Assembly: GCA_903861645.1 (NCBI GenBank)
Contig: CAIOVE010000082.1
Span: forward strand, 1 to 57,682
From: an uncultured Hyphomicrobiales bacterium
Lineage (GTDB): Bacteria > Pseudomonadota > Alphaproteobacteria > Rhizobiales > Beijerinckiaceae
Direction of reading: 5' to 3'
DNA: 57,682 nt
Shown here: positions 7,971 to 16,593 of the stretch, piece after piece
Position numbering within the stretch: position 1 is the first letter of the stretch
Layout: every line of letters begins with the position of its first letter
Translations under genes and position numbers: made by a program
Notes under the pieces: generated by a model
The model's database searches: none
What the model was told of the DNA's origin: nothing
What the model saw: the letters and a program-made list of their open reading frames with translations, nothing else

Positions 7971-7984
7971 TTGATCCAGATCAG
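7971..7984. promoter_or_regulatory. FNR/FixK-type box
   Basis: TTGAT-CCAG-ATCAG matches the CRP/FNR-family consensus TTGAT-N4-ATCAA at 9 of 10 conserved positions. It is centred about 69 bases upstream of the dioxygenase-like gene start at 8047. This suggests control by oxygen or redox state through a FixK/FnrL-type activator. No such regulator gene is in the window. Confidence 0.45.
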
Positions 7985-8046
7985 CCCACCGCCCCTAAAA
8001 CCCGCCAGATTGATCGAACCCAATTCGACATATGCTGGAGGAACCC

Positions 8047-8913
8047 ATGCCACAGGCGCGACGCATCGGGCACGCGACGTTCGAGACGCCCGATCTCAAT
8101 CGTGAAATCGACCACTGGGTCGATGTCGGCGGCCTTGTTCTCGCCGAGCGCGATGGCAAGCGCGCCTATCTCGCCACGAAGGTCGGTCAACTCGTGGTTG
8201 AACTGCACGAGGGGCCGGAGGCGCGATGCTCGGGCCTGTCGTTCGAGGTCTCGCCGAAAACGGACCTCGCCGCCGTCGCGAAGGATTTGAGCGACGAAGG
8301 CGTGTCGAGCGCGCTCAACAACGACACGGCGCCGGGCCTGCCGCGCGCGCTCGTGTTCGAGGACAACAAGGGCACGAAGGTGCAATTGTTCAACGAGTGG
8401 AACTATCTCGGCGACCATCATCAGGTCAGCGGCGTCGGCCCGCTCAAGCTCGGCCATGTCGCCTTTGTCACGCCCGACGTTCACGCCGTCACGAGCTTTT
8501 ACCAGCGCGTGCTGGGCTTCCGGATTTCCGACTGGATCGGCGATTATTTCTCGTTCATGCGCTGCGGGCCCGACCACCACACGGTCAACTTCGTGCGCGG
8601 CGACAAGACCCGGCTCGCCCATATCGCCTTCGAGGCGAAGGACATGTCGCATATCGCCTCGGCCTGCGACCTTCTGGGCCAGAAGCGCATCCCGATCACG
8701 TGGGGGCCGGTGCGCCATGGGCCCGGCCATAACGTATCCGTCTATCATCAGTCGCCCGACGACCACACGATCGAATTCTATATCGATCTCGACCAGATGA
8801 AGGACGAGGAGCTCGGCTATTTCGATCCGCGGCCCTGGCACCGCGATCTGCCCCAGCGGCCCAAGACCTGGGCGAGCGACACGTCGCAGATCTGGGGCAT
8901 GCGCAAGCAGTAG
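8047..8913 (+). CDS. Extradiol (catechol 2,3-dioxygenase-like) VOC-family protein
   Basis: A 288-residue protein with two vicinal-oxygen-chelate domains, as in type I extradiol ring-cleavage dioxygenases. The C-terminal domain carries a plausible Fe(II) triad: His137 (LGHVAF), His192 (LAHIAF) and Glu243 (DHTIEFY). Such enzymes open catecholic rings using O2. The exact substrate cannot be read from sequence. The ATG at 8047 is preferred over 8032 because GGAGGAA at 8037-8043 is well placed. A FixK/FNR-type box lies upstream and a GC-rich hairpin follows the stop. The flavin monooxygenase at 29683-30882 could act in a similar pathway but is far away. Confidence 0.85.
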   Translation: MPQARRIGHATFETPDLNREIDHWVDVGGLVLAERDGKRAYLATKVGQLVVELHEGPEARCSGLSFEVSPKTDLAAVAKDLSDEGVSSALNNDTAPGLPRALVFEDNKGTKVQLFNEWNYLGDHHQVSGVGPLKLGHVAFVTPDVHAVTSFYQRVLGFRISDWIGDYFSFMRCGPDHHTVNFVRGDKTRLAHIAFEAKDMSHIASACDLLGQKRIPITWGPVRHGPGHNVSVYHQSPDDHTIEFYIDLDQMKDEELGYFDPRPWHRDLPQRPKTWASDTSQIWGMRKQ

Positions 8914-8931
8914 CCCGAAGGTCGGGTGGAC

Positions 8932-8957
8932 CCGCCGCCGGCCCGCGTCGGCGGCGG
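8932..8957 (+). terminator. GC-rich hairpin after the dioxygenase-like gene (weak terminator candidate)
   Basis: A 9-bp stem (CCGCCGCCG / CGGCGGCGG) with an 8-base loop begins 19 bases after the stop codon. There is no T-run afterwards, so intrinsic termination would be weak. Confidence 0.35.
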
Positions 8958-8983
8958 CTTGAAAGGCCGGGCGCGCTGGTCCA

Positions 8984-9802
8984 ATGTCCGCGCGCGGAAC
9001 CGTTCCGCGTTCTCGCCGGATAAAGTCCTTGTCTCAAGCCCAGAAGCCTCGCGTCGGCCTGTTCGTCACCTGTCTCGTCGACCTGATGCGGCCCGGCGTC
9101 GGCTTCGCCGCGGTGAAGCTGCTGGAGGACGCCGGCTGCGAGGTCATCGTTCCCGAACAGACTTGTTGCGGGCAGCCGGCCTTCAACAATGGCGACCGCG
9201 CGACGACGCGCGACATCGCCCTGAAAGCCATGGACGCCTTCGCCGGCTGCGATTACGTCGTCGCGCCCTCGGGCTCCTGCGCGGGCATGTTGCGCGCGCA
9301 CTATCCCGAACTTTTCGCGGGCGAGCCCGAACTCGCCGCGCGCTCGGCGGCCTTCGCGGCGCGGTGCCACGAGCTCACCAGCTTTCTCGTCGACGTCATG
9401 AAGGTCGAGACCGTCGCCGCCGCGTTGAACGCCCGCGCGACCTATCATGATTCCTGTTCGGGCCTGCGCGAGCTTGGCGTGCAGGCGCAGCCGCGCAAGC
9501 TGCTCGCCGGCGTCGAGGGCCTCGACATGGTCCCGCTGCGCGAGAACGACACCTGCTGCGGCTTTGGCGGAACCTTCGCGGTCAAGTATGGCGAGATATC
9601 CGACTCCATCGTCACCAAGAAATGCGAGAACATCGAGGCCTCCGGCGCGAACCTGCTGCTCGCGGGCGATCTCGGCTGCCTCTTGAACATGGCCGGCAAG
9701 CTGTCGCGCCGCGGAAAGAACATCGAGGTCCGCCACGTCGCCGAGGTGCTCGCCGGCATGACGGATGATCCGCCCATCGGCGCGCCGGGGAAAAAGGCGT
9801 GA
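8984..9802 (+). CDS. lutA: Fe-S protein LutA / GlcF-like, lactate utilisation subunit
   Basis: A 272-residue cytoplasmic protein with two CCG (cysteine-rich) domains. The first is seen at QTCCGQPAFNNGD, the second at DSCSGLRELG and DTCCGFGGTFAVKYGEIS. This is the LutA/LldE/YkgE pattern. LutA, LutB and LutC together oxidise L-lactate in species where this was tested. The true start may be the in-frame TTG at 9029 (LSQAQKPRVGLFVTCLVD), which fits the family N-terminus better than the ATG at 8984. It overlaps the next gene by 4 bases and heads the cluster lutA-lysE-lutB-lutC. Confidence 0.9.
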   Translation: MSARGTVPRSRRIKSLSQAQKPRVGLFVTCLVDLMRPGVGFAAVKLLEDAGCEVIVPEQTCCGQPAFNNGDRATTRDIALKAMDAFAGCDYVVAPSGSCAGMLRAHYPELFAGEPELAARSAAFAARCHELTSFLVDVMKVETVAAALNARATYHDSCSGLRELGVQAQPRKLLAGVEGLDMVPLRENDTCCGFGGTFAVKYGEISDSIVTKKCENIEASGANLLLAGDLGCLLNMAGKLSRRGKNIEVRHVAEVLAGMTDDPPIGAPGKKA

Positions 9803-10419
9803 ACGACGTCGGGCACATTCTGGCGTTGCTGGCCGTCGCGCATCTGCTCAACGTGATGACGCCCGGCGCCAATCAGGCGCTCGTCATTTCCGCCACCATG
9901 CGCAGCCGGTTTCACGGCCTCGTCGTCGCCGCGAGCTTCTGGCCCGCCGGCGCCTTCTGGGCCGCGATGGGGCTGGCCGGCATGGGCGAGGTGATGCATC
10001 GCCTGCCCGCGCTGGAGCTTGGCCTGCGCGTCGTGTGCGGTTGTTATCTCCTGTTCCTCGGCCAGAAAATGCTTCGCTCGGCATGGCGCGGCCGCGGCCT
10101 GCCCTTCGCGCCCGCGCCGGAAATGTCGCTCGGCAAGCTGTTCCTGACCGGCTTCCTGACCAACCTGAGCAACGTGCGCGCCATCGCTTATTACGCCAGC
10201 ATCTTCACCGCGACGGGCGCCTATGCGCTGCCATGGTACTGGGAAGTGGTCGCCATCGCCGGCATGCCGGGCATCGGCTTTTCCTGGAACGCGACGGTGG
10301 TGTTGCTCGTGTCGAGCCCGCCGGTGCGGCGCGTGCTCGACCGCGCGGTGCATTGGCTTGACGGACTGTCGGGCGCGGCCCTCGTTGTCTTCGGCATCAA
10401 ACTTCTGGCGACGCCATGA
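9799..10419 (+). CDS. LysE/RhtB-family exporter embedded in the lut operon
   Basis: A 206-residue integral membrane protein with about six hydrophobic segments. It carries the LysE/RhtB signature near the N-terminus (NVMTPGANQALVISATMRSRFHG). Known members export amino acids or related small molecules. The start is GTG. The gene overlaps lutA by 4 bases and lutB by 4 bases, so all three are translationally coupled. A transporter between lutA and lutB is unusual. The substrate, perhaps lactate or another hydroxy or amino acid, is a guess from context. Confidence 0.88.
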   Translation: MNDVGHILALLAVAHLLNVMTPGANQALVISATMRSRFHGLVVAASFWPAGAFWAAMGLAGMGEVMHRLPALELGLRVVCGCYLLFLGQKMLRSAWRGRGLPFAPAPEMSLGKLFLTGFLTNLSNVRAIAYYASIFTATGAYALPWYWEVVAIAGMPGIGFSWNATVVLLVSSPPVRRVLDRAVHWLDGLSGAALVVFGIKLLATP

Positions 10420-11846
10420 CCGTTCATTCCACCACGCCCCAATTCAAGCAGAACGCCCACGCCGCCCTGCGCGACGCGCAATTGCAGCAGGCGCTCGGCA
10501 ACGTTCGCGTCAATTTCGTCGAGCGCCGCGCCACGGCGGCGGCGCGTCTGCCGGAGTTCGAAGCCCTGCGCGACAGCGCGCGCGACATCAAGAACCACAC
10601 GCTCGCCCATCTCGATCTCTATCTGGAGGCCTACGAGAAGAAGGTGACCGAAGCGGGCGGCCACGTGCATTTCGCCCGCGATTCCGCCGAGGCCTGCGCG
10701 GTGATCGTCGACATCTGCAAATCCCGCGGCGCGCGCACCGTCGCCAAGGGCAAGTCGATGGTGTCGGAGGAAATCGGTCTCAACGCCGCCATCGAGGCCG
10801 CGGGCATGCGGGCGATCGAGACCGACCTTGGCGAATACATCATTCAGTTACGCGGCGAGACGCCCTCGCACATCATCGCGCCCGCCGTGCATCTCAACAA
10901 GGAGCAGGTCGAGCAGGACTTCCGCCGCGTCCATGTCGATCTCGACAAGGATCGCGATCTCACCGCGCCCGAAAGCCTGCTGGCGGAAGCCCGCGCCGTG
11001 CTGCGCGAGCAATTCCTCTCGGCAGACATAGGCGTCACCGGCGCGAATTTCCTGATCGCGGAAACCGGCACGTCGATCATCGTCACCAACGAGGGCAACG
11101 GCGATCTCTCGCAGACGCTGGGGCGCGCGCATATCGTCGTCGCCTCGCTTGAAAAGGTGATCCCGACGCTCGAGGACGCCGCGCAGATCCTGCGCGTGCT
11201 GGCGCGCTCGGCGACCGGGCAGGACATGAGCGTTTACACGACGCTTTCGACCGGGCCGCGCCGGCCCGGCGACCCCGACGGCCCCGAGGAATATCACGTC
11301 GTGCTCGTCGACAACGGGCGCTCGTCCATGCTCGGCGGCGCGTTTCAGGACATGCTTCGGTGCATCCGCTGCGCGGCCTGCATGAACCATTGCCCCGTCT
11401 ATCACGCGGTCGGCGGGCACGCCTACGGCTCGGTCTATCCCGGCCCCATGGGCGCGGTGCTGACGCCCTCGCTCATCGGCGTCGACAAGGGCGGCAACCT
11501 GCCGAACGCCTCGACCTTCTGCGGGCGCTGCGAAAGCGTCTGCCCGGTGCGCATCCCCCTGCCGAAGATGATGCGCCACTGGCGCGAACGCGAGTTCGAG
11601 CGGCATCTGTCGCCCGCCGGCCAGCGATACGGGCTCGGCGTCTGGGGCTTTTTCGCCCGGCGACCGACGCTCTACCGATGGGCGACCGCCATGGCCATGC
11701 CGTTGATGGCCTTCGCCGGCAAGACGCGCGGGCGCTTCGCCTCGCTGCCATTCGCCGGCGGCTGGACGCAATACCGCGACATGCCAGCGCCACAGGGCAA
11801 GACGTTTCAAACCCAATGGAAAGCGCGGGGAGGGCGGACGCGATGA
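10416..11846 (+). CDS. lutB: Iron-sulfur protein LutB, lactate utilisation subunit
   Basis: A 476-residue protein. The N-terminal LUD domain (about 70-300) includes KGKSMVSEEIGLN, GVTGANFLIAETGT and EGNGDLSQ. Two 4Fe-4S motifs follow: CIRCAACMNHCPVY (about 313-326) and CGRCESVCPVRIP (about 369-381). This is the standard LutB/YkgF plan. LutB carries electrons in cytoplasmic lactate oxidation. The start overlaps the lysE-type gene by 4 bases and the stop overlaps lutC by 4 bases. All Cys of both clusters are present, so it should be functional. Confidence 0.95.
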   Translation: MTVHSTTPQFKQNAHAALRDAQLQQALGNVRVNFVERRATAAARLPEFEALRDSARDIKNHTLAHLDLYLEAYEKKVTEAGGHVHFARDSAEACAVIVDICKSRGARTVAKGKSMVSEEIGLNAAIEAAGMRAIETDLGEYIIQLRGETPSHIIAPAVHLNKEQVEQDFRRVHVDLDKDRDLTAPESLLAEARAVLREQFLSADIGVTGANFLIAETGTSIIVTNEGNGDLSQTLGRAHIVVASLEKVIPTLEDAAQILRVLARSATGQDMSVYTTLSTGPRRPGDPDGPEEYHVVLVDNGRSSMLGGAFQDMLRCIRCAACMNHCPVYHAVGGHAYGSVYPGPMGAVLTPSLIGVDKGGNLPNASTFCGRCESVCPVRIPLPKMMRHWREREFERHLSPAGQRYGLGVWGFFARRPTLYRWATAMAMPLMAFAGKTRGRFASLPFAGGWTQYRDMPAPQGKTFQTQWKARGGRTR

Positions 11847-12523
11847 GCGCGCGCGACGAAATTCTCGCCACCATCCGCCGCTCGCTCGGCGTCGCGGGAA
11901 CAGAGGCGCCGCGCCGCGCCAGCGTCGACCAACGCATGGCGAACGCGCCCGCGGGCGTCGTGCCGGCGCGCGGCCAGCTTGACGCGGCGGGCCGCCTCGC
12001 CCTGTTCCGCGACGAGGCCGGGCGCGTGCAGGCGACGGTCGCCGTCGTGGCGAGCGCGGCGGACGCCCCCGCCGAGATCGCCCGCTACCTGCGCGACCAG
12101 AACCTGCCCGCGACCCTGCGCATGGGCGACGACCCCCGCCTGAAGGCGCTGGACTGGAGCCAGACCGCCATCGCCGTCAGCCACGGCGCCTCGGAAGGCG
12201 ACGACCTCAATTCGGTGAGCCACGCCTTCGGCGCCATCGCCGAAACCGGCACGCTGGCGCTGACCTCCGGCCCCGACAATCCGACGACGCTGAATTTCCT
12301 CGCCGACAATCACATCGTGGTGCTCGACCAGAAGGACATCGCCGCCGACATGGAGAGCGTGCTCGCCCGGCTGCGCGCCGCCCACGGCAAGGCGCTCATG
12401 CCGCGCGTGGTGAACTTCATCACCGGCCCGTCGCGCTCGGGCGACATCGAGCAGAAACTGCTGCTCGGCGCCCATGGACCGCGGCGGTTGCATGTGGTGG
12501 TGATCGCCGACGCGGAGGCTTGA
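11843..12523 (+). CDS. lutC: LutC/YkgG-family lactate utilisation protein (LUD domain)
   Basis: A 226-residue LUD-domain protein. The C-terminal part has GAIAETGTLALTSGPDNPTT, HIVVLDQKDI and FITGPSRSGDIEQKLLLGAHGPRRLHVV, the hallmark LutC motif. It is the third subunit of the LutABC complex for lactate oxidation. The ATG at 11843 overlaps the lutB stop by 4 bases. A longer open frame upstream lies entirely within lutB and is not used. The operon appears to end here. Confidence 0.93.
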   Translation: MSARDEILATIRRSLGVAGTEAPRRASVDQRMANAPAGVVPARGQLDAAGRLALFRDEAGRVQATVAVVASAADAPAEIARYLRDQNLPATLRMGDDPRLKALDWSQTAIAVSHGASEGDDLNSVSHAFGAIAETGTLALTSGPDNPTTLNFLADNHIVVLDQKDIAADMESVLARLRAAHGKALMPRVVNFITGPSRSGDIEQKLLLGAHGPRRLHVVVIADAEA

Positions 12524-12589
12524 TCGGCGCCACTCCCCTTGCCGATGGAAACCGGCTAGGCTCCGGGTGGGGATCGGCCGGGAAACATC

Positions 12590-13219
12590 ATGCGCATCGC
12601 CTCATTCATCGGCCAGAAGGGCGGCGTCGGCAAAAGCGCGCTGGCGCGCGTGCTGGCCGTTGCCGCGGCGCGCAAGGGCCGCAAGGTGCTCATCGCCGAT
12701 TTCGACCGCGAGCAACTGACCTGTGTCGACTGGGCCGCCCGCCGCGCCCGCAACGGGCATGCGCCCGCCATCGAGGCGCGCGAATTCAAGACGCTGAAAA
12801 AGCTGCGCAAGACCGTCGAGGGCTATGACCTCGTGGTGGTCGACACGCGCGGCCACGCCGACGAACTGACGCGGGACGTCGCCGAGGAAAGCGACGTCGT
12901 CTTCCTGCCCACGGGCACGTCGATGGACGATCTCGCGCCCACATTGCACCTTGCCCACAAGCTGGCCCGCCACGGCGTCGGCGACAAGCTCGTGATCATC
13001 CTTTCCCGGATTGGGCGTTCCGAGCGGCAACTCGACGACGCCGTTGGCGCCATCGAGGACGCCGGCTTCGTCGCGCTGGAGGTGGCCTGGCCGCAGCGGG
13101 ATGGATTTCAGGCAGAGTTCGACGAGGGCCGCGCCGGGAGCGAGTCGATCAATCTCTACCTGCGCCTGACCGCCCGGCTGATCGAGGACGCCATGCTGGC
13201 GCGCGTCGACCAGCGCTGA
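12590..13219 (+). CDS. Orphan ParA/MinD-like ATPase
   Basis: A 209-residue ATPase with the deviant Walker A QKGGVGKSALARVLAV (residues 9-24). Further ParA features are IADFDREQLTCVDW and the Walker-B-like DLVVVDTRGHADE. It has no N-terminal DNA-binding extension and no adjacent parB or centromere-like repeats. It is probably a stand-alone positioning ATPase of the ParA/MinD superfamily. Its cargo is unknown. It stands alone, 66 bases after lutC and 97 bases before purD. Confidence 0.85.
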   Translation: MRIASFIGQKGGVGKSALARVLAVAAARKGRKVLIADFDREQLTCVDWAARRARNGHAPAIEAREFKTLKKLRKTVEGYDLVVVDTRGHADELTRDVAEESDVVFLPTGTSMDDLAPTLHLAHKLARHGVGDKLVIILSRIGRSERQLDDAVGAIEDAGFVALEVAWPQRDGFQAEFDEGRAGSESINLYLRLTARLIEDAMLARVDQR

Positions 13220-13316
13220 CCCCACGGCCATCTTGCGCCGGGGCCGCCCCTGCCCGTAAACGGGGGTCTCGGCGATCCAACGCCACAATTCGCCCTGCTG
13301 GAGCACCGGCCCTCGC

Positions 13317-14585
13317 ATGAACATACTCCTGATCGGCTCCGGCGGGCGCGAACACGCGCTGGCCATCGCCATCGCGAAAAGCCCCTTGCTGAAAAACCTG
13401 TTCATCGCGCCGGGCAATCCGGGCACGGAGGCGTGCGGGCGCAACGTGGCGCTCGATGCGGCCGATCACGCGGCGGTCGTCGCCTTTTGTCGCGCGGAAA
13501 AAATCGATCTCGTCGTTGTTGGTCCCGAGGCGCCGCTGGTCGCTGGCCTTGTCGACGATCTCGCGACCGCGGGCGTCGCCGCCTTCGGTCCCACGAAAGC
13601 CGCCGCGCGACTCGAGGGCTCCAAGGGCTTCACCAAGGATCTCTGCAGGGAATTCAACATTCCCACCGGCGCCTACGGGCGCTTCTCCGACGCCGCGACG
13701 GCCCACGCCTATGCGCGCGAAAAAGGCGCGCCCATCGTCGTCAAGGCCGACGGTCTGGCGGCGGGCAAGGGCGTCGTCGTCGCCATGACGCTCCCCGAGG
13801 CCGAGGCGGCCATCGACATGATCTTCGGCGGCGCGTTTGGCGCGGCGGGCGCGGAAGTCGTCATCGAGGAATTTCTGGAGGGCGAGGAAGCCTCCTTCTT
13901 CGCCTTGTGCGATGGCGAGCGGGCGCTGGCCTTCGCCTCGGCGCAGGATCACAAGCGCGTCGGCGAGGGCGACACCGGCCCCAACACCGGCGGCATGGGC
14001 GCCTATTCGCCCGCCCCCGTGATGACGCCCGCCATGGACGCCCGCGTGATGGCCGAGATCATCGCGCCGACCCTGCGCGGCATGAAGGCGCGCGGCGCGC
14101 CCTTCCGCGGCGTTCTGTTCGCCGGGCTTATGATCGGCAACGACGGCCCGCGCCTGATCGAGTTCAACGCGCGGTTCGGCGATCCCGAAACGCAGGTCAT
14201 GCTGCCGCGCCTCGACGAGGACATCGTGCCCCTGCTCGCCGCCGCCGCGCGCGGCGGCTTGCGCGCCGAACCCGCGCGCCTGAAGCCGCAAACGGCGCTG
14301 ACCGTCGTTTACGCCGCGAAGGGCTATCCCGACGCGCCCGAGCGCGGCACGGAAATTCGCGGCCTTGACCGCGCCGAGGCGATGCCCGGCGTCGTCGTCA
14401 CCCACGCGGGCACGAAACGCGACGGCGATCGCTTGCTCGCCAACGGCGGGCGCGTGCTCAACGTTACCGCCATGGCCGACACCGTTCGCGAGGCGCAAGC
14501 GCGCGCCTACGCCGCGGTCGACGTCATCGACTGGCCCGGCGGCTTCTGCCGCCGCGACATTGGCTGGCGGGCCATCGCCCGCTGA
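13317..14585 (+). CDS. purD: Phosphoribosylamine-glycine ligase
   Basis: A 422-residue GAR synthetase, the second step of de novo purine synthesis, joining 5-phosphoribosylamine and glycine with ATP. The N-terminus [16 protein letters not shown] is diagnostic, as are [14 protein letters not shown], the ATP-grasp segment [27 protein letters not shown], the signature [15 protein letters not shown] and [14 protein letters not shown]. Length and motif order are normal. It ends 37 bases before the BKACE gene and may be transcribed with it. Confidence 0.97.
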   Translation: MNILLIGSGGREHALAIAIAKSPLLKNLFIAPGNPGTEACGRNVALDAADHAAVVAFCRAEKIDLVVVGPEAPLVAGLVDDLATAGVAAFGPTKAAARLEGSKGFTKDLCREFNIPTGAYGRFSDAATAHAYAREKGAPIVVKADGLAAGKGVVVAMTLPEAEAAIDMIFGGAFGAAGAEVVIEEFLEGEEASFFALCDGERALAFASAQDHKRVGEGDTGPNTGGMGAYSPAPVMTPAMDARVMAEIIAPTLRGMKARGAPFRGVLFAGLMIGNDGPRLIEFNARFGDPETQVMLPRLDEDIVPLLAAAARGGLRAEPARLKPQTALTVVYAAKGYPDAPERGTEIRGLDRAEAMPGVVVTHAGTKRDGDRLLANGGRVLNVTAMADTVREAQARAYAAVDVIDWPGGFCRRDIGWRAIAR

Positions 14586-14622
14586 CATCGACACATTCAA
14601 GGGACGGAAAAGGACCGGCAGC

Positions 14623-15510
14623 ATGCTCGAAAAAGTCGTCATCACCTGCGCCGTCACGGGCAACCTGACCAACCGCGACCAACATCCGCAACTGCCGGTG
14701 ACGCCGCGCGAGATCGCCACCGCCTGCCTCGACGCGGCCAAGGCCGGCGCGGCGGTCTGCCACATCCATGTGCGCGACCCCGCCACCGGCGCGCCGTCCA
14801 TGGAAATTCCGCTTTATCAGGAAGTGGTGAAGCTGATCCGCGCGGAAAACCCGGAGCTGATCCTCAACCTGACGACCGGCCCCGGCGGACGGTTCCAGCC
14901 CTCCGACCACGATCCGCGCGTGCCCGGCCCGCGCACCAATCTGACCATTCCCGAAAAGCGCGTCGAACATATCGCGCTCATCAAGCCCGATATTTCGACG
15001 CTGGACCTCAACACCATGACCTTCGGTCGCGAGGTCGTCATCAACACGCCCGACAATGTGCGTCGCATGGCGAAGGTCATCCACGAGGCGGGCGTCTGGC
15101 CGGAGATCGAGCTGTTTGATTCCGGCGACATCGCCTTGTTCAATGATCTCATCGCGGATGGCACGCTGGCGCCGAACCCGCTGTGCTCCATCGTCATGGG
15201 CGTGAAATATGGCTTCCAGTGCTCGCCCGAGACGCTGCTCTACGCCCGCAACCTGCTGCCGAAGGGCGCGCGCTTCACAGGCTTCGGCATTGGCCGCTTC
15301 GCCTTCCCGATGGTGGCGCAGTCCTATCTCGCCGGCGGCCATGTGCGCGTCGGCATGGAAGACGCCGTGTTCATCGAGAAGGGAGTGCTGACGCCCTCCA
15401 ACGCCGCCATGGTGACCAAGGCGCGCGGCATCGTCGAGGCGCTCGGCGGCCAGATCGCCACCACCGCCGAGGCGCGCGCGCTGCTGGGCCTGCCGCCGCG
15501 CGCGGCCTGA
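14623..15510 (+). CDS. BKACE-family beta-keto acid cleavage enzyme
   Basis: A 295-residue TIM-barrel protein of the 3-keto-5-aminohexanoate cleavage enzyme (Kce/BKACE) family. These zinc enzymes transfer acetyl-CoA onto beta-keto acids. The metal motif appears as CHIHVRDP near residue 45. LTTGPGG, LDLNTMTFG, ELFDSGD and VKYGFQCSP are also typical. The family covers many substrates, such as beta-ketoadipate and dehydrocarnitine, so the substrate is not assigned. The start ATG at 14623 is set by the family N-terminus (MLEKVVITCAVTG). It faces a TTT binding-protein gene, with a perfect hairpin between them. Confidence 0.92.
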   Translation: MLEKVVITCAVTGNLTNRDQHPQLPVTPREIATACLDAAKAGAAVCHIHVRDPATGAPSMEIPLYQEVVKLIRAENPELILNLTTGPGGRFQPSDHDPRVPGPRTNLTIPEKRVEHIALIKPDISTLDLNTMTFGREVVINTPDNVRRMAKVIHEAGVWPEIELFDSGDIALFNDLIADGTLAPNPLCSIVMGVKYGFQCSPETLLYARNLLPKGARFTGFGIGRFAFPMVAQSYLAGGHVRVGMEDAVFIEKGVLTPSNAAMVTKARGIVEALGGQIATTAEARALLGLPPRAA

Positions 15511-15521
15511 AGCCGGGCGAA

Positions 15522-15544
15522 GGGCGCGAACGTGGTTCGCGCCC
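15522..15544. terminator. Perfect hairpin between convergent genes (bidirectional terminator candidate)
   Basis: GGGCGCGAAC-GTG-GTTCGCGCCC is a 10-bp perfect stem with a 3-base loop. It begins 11 bases after the BKACE stop and ends 6 bases before the end of the opposite binding-protein gene. No T-run follows on either strand, so it may work with other factors or protect 3' ends. Confidence 0.5.
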
Positions 15545-15550
15545 GATCCC

Positions 15551-16543
15551 TCAGGGGTTCTCGCGCGCGACCTTTTCGAGGATCGGACGCCAGATGCGCT
15601 GCTGGTCCTGCGTGAAGGTCAGCGTTTCCGCCGCCGTCATCTTGCGGGGATAGCAACCCAGCGCGCCAAGGCGGGCGACGAGATCCTTGTCCTCGAGCGC
15701 CTTCGCCACATCCGCGCCGATCTTGCGGATGATCGCTTCCGGCGTGCCCTTGGGCGCCATCACGACGTTCCAGCCGCCCGCGGTGAAACCGGGAATGGTC
15801 TCGGCCACCGTCGGCAAGGTGGGAAATTCCGACAGGCGCTCCGCCGTGCCGACCGCGAGGCTTTGAATCTGGTTGCTGCTCATGGCCGAGGAAAGACCGG
15901 CGTAGCCTTCCAGCACCACGCCAACGCGCCCGCTGACGACATCGGGCATCGCCGCGTTCGGTCCGCCCGAATAGGCGACGAGTTGCATTTGCACCCCCGC
16001 CGTTTGCTGAAAAAGCTCCATCGTCAGATGGGTGATGCGGCCGCGGCCAGTCGTCGCGTAGGCGATCTCGCCGGGCTTCTTCTTGGCCAGCGCGATGAGG
16101 TCGCCCATGGTCTTGACGCCCAGCGTATGCGAGGCGCCGATGAACATCGGTTGCTGCACATAGAACGCGACCGGCTCGAAATCGCGCGGCAGTTCGACCG
16201 GCAGGTTTTCGGCGACGCCGGGCGCGCCCTTGAGCTGAAGGAAGACCGACGCCGCCGCCATGTAGAGCGTGTAGCCATCCGCCGCGGCCGTCGAGGCCGC
16301 GCGCGCGGAAATAGCGCCGCCCGCGCCCGGCTGGTTGACCGTCAGCACCTGCGTGCCCCACATCTGGCCAAGCTTGTCGGACAACAGGCGCAGGGCGACA
16401 TCGTTGGCGCTGCCCGGCGCGGAATCCGAAATGATGCGCACGGGCGCGTTGGGGTAATTGCCCGCCTGCGCGCGCGCCGCCACGGGCGCCAGCGCGACGA
16501 AGACAGCGGCGACGGCGCTGGCCCAGTTTCCTCGGATCATCAT
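15551..16543 (-). CDS. Tripartite tricarboxylate transporter (TctC/Bug) substrate-binding protein
   Basis: A 330-residue periplasmic binding protein. A Sec signal peptide is visible (residues 1-26, ending VAARAQA), followed by the Bug-family start YPNAPVRIISDSAPGSANDV. GAGGAISARAAS, TIPGFTAGGWNVVMAPKGTPEAIIRKI and the C-terminal pattern also fit. Bug proteins bind carboxylates and related small molecules for TctAB-type transport. No tctA or tctB gene is in the window, so it may serve a distant transporter or act in sensing. It lies downstream of folK on the same strand, 50 bases away. Confidence 0.92.
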   Translation of the reverse strand: MMIRGNWASAVAAVFVALAPVAARAQAGNYPNAPVRIISDSAPGSANDVALRLLSDKLGQMWGTQVLTVNQPGAGGAISARAASTAAADGYTLYMAAASVFLQLKGAPGVAENLPVELPRDFEPVAFYVQQPMFIGASHTLGVKTMGDLIALAKKKPGEIAYATTGRGRITHLTMELFQQTAGVQMQLVAYSGGPNAAMPDVVSGRVGVVLEGYAGLSSAMSSNQIQSLAVGTAERLSEFPTLPTVAETIPGFTAGGWNVVMAPKGTPEAIIRKIGADVAKALEDKDLVARLGALGCYPRKMTAAETLTFTQDQQRIWRPILEKVARENP

Positions 16544-16593
16544 GTTTCCCCGTGAGTGATTTTCGATCGTGCCGCGCGGAACATCCGCTGGTT

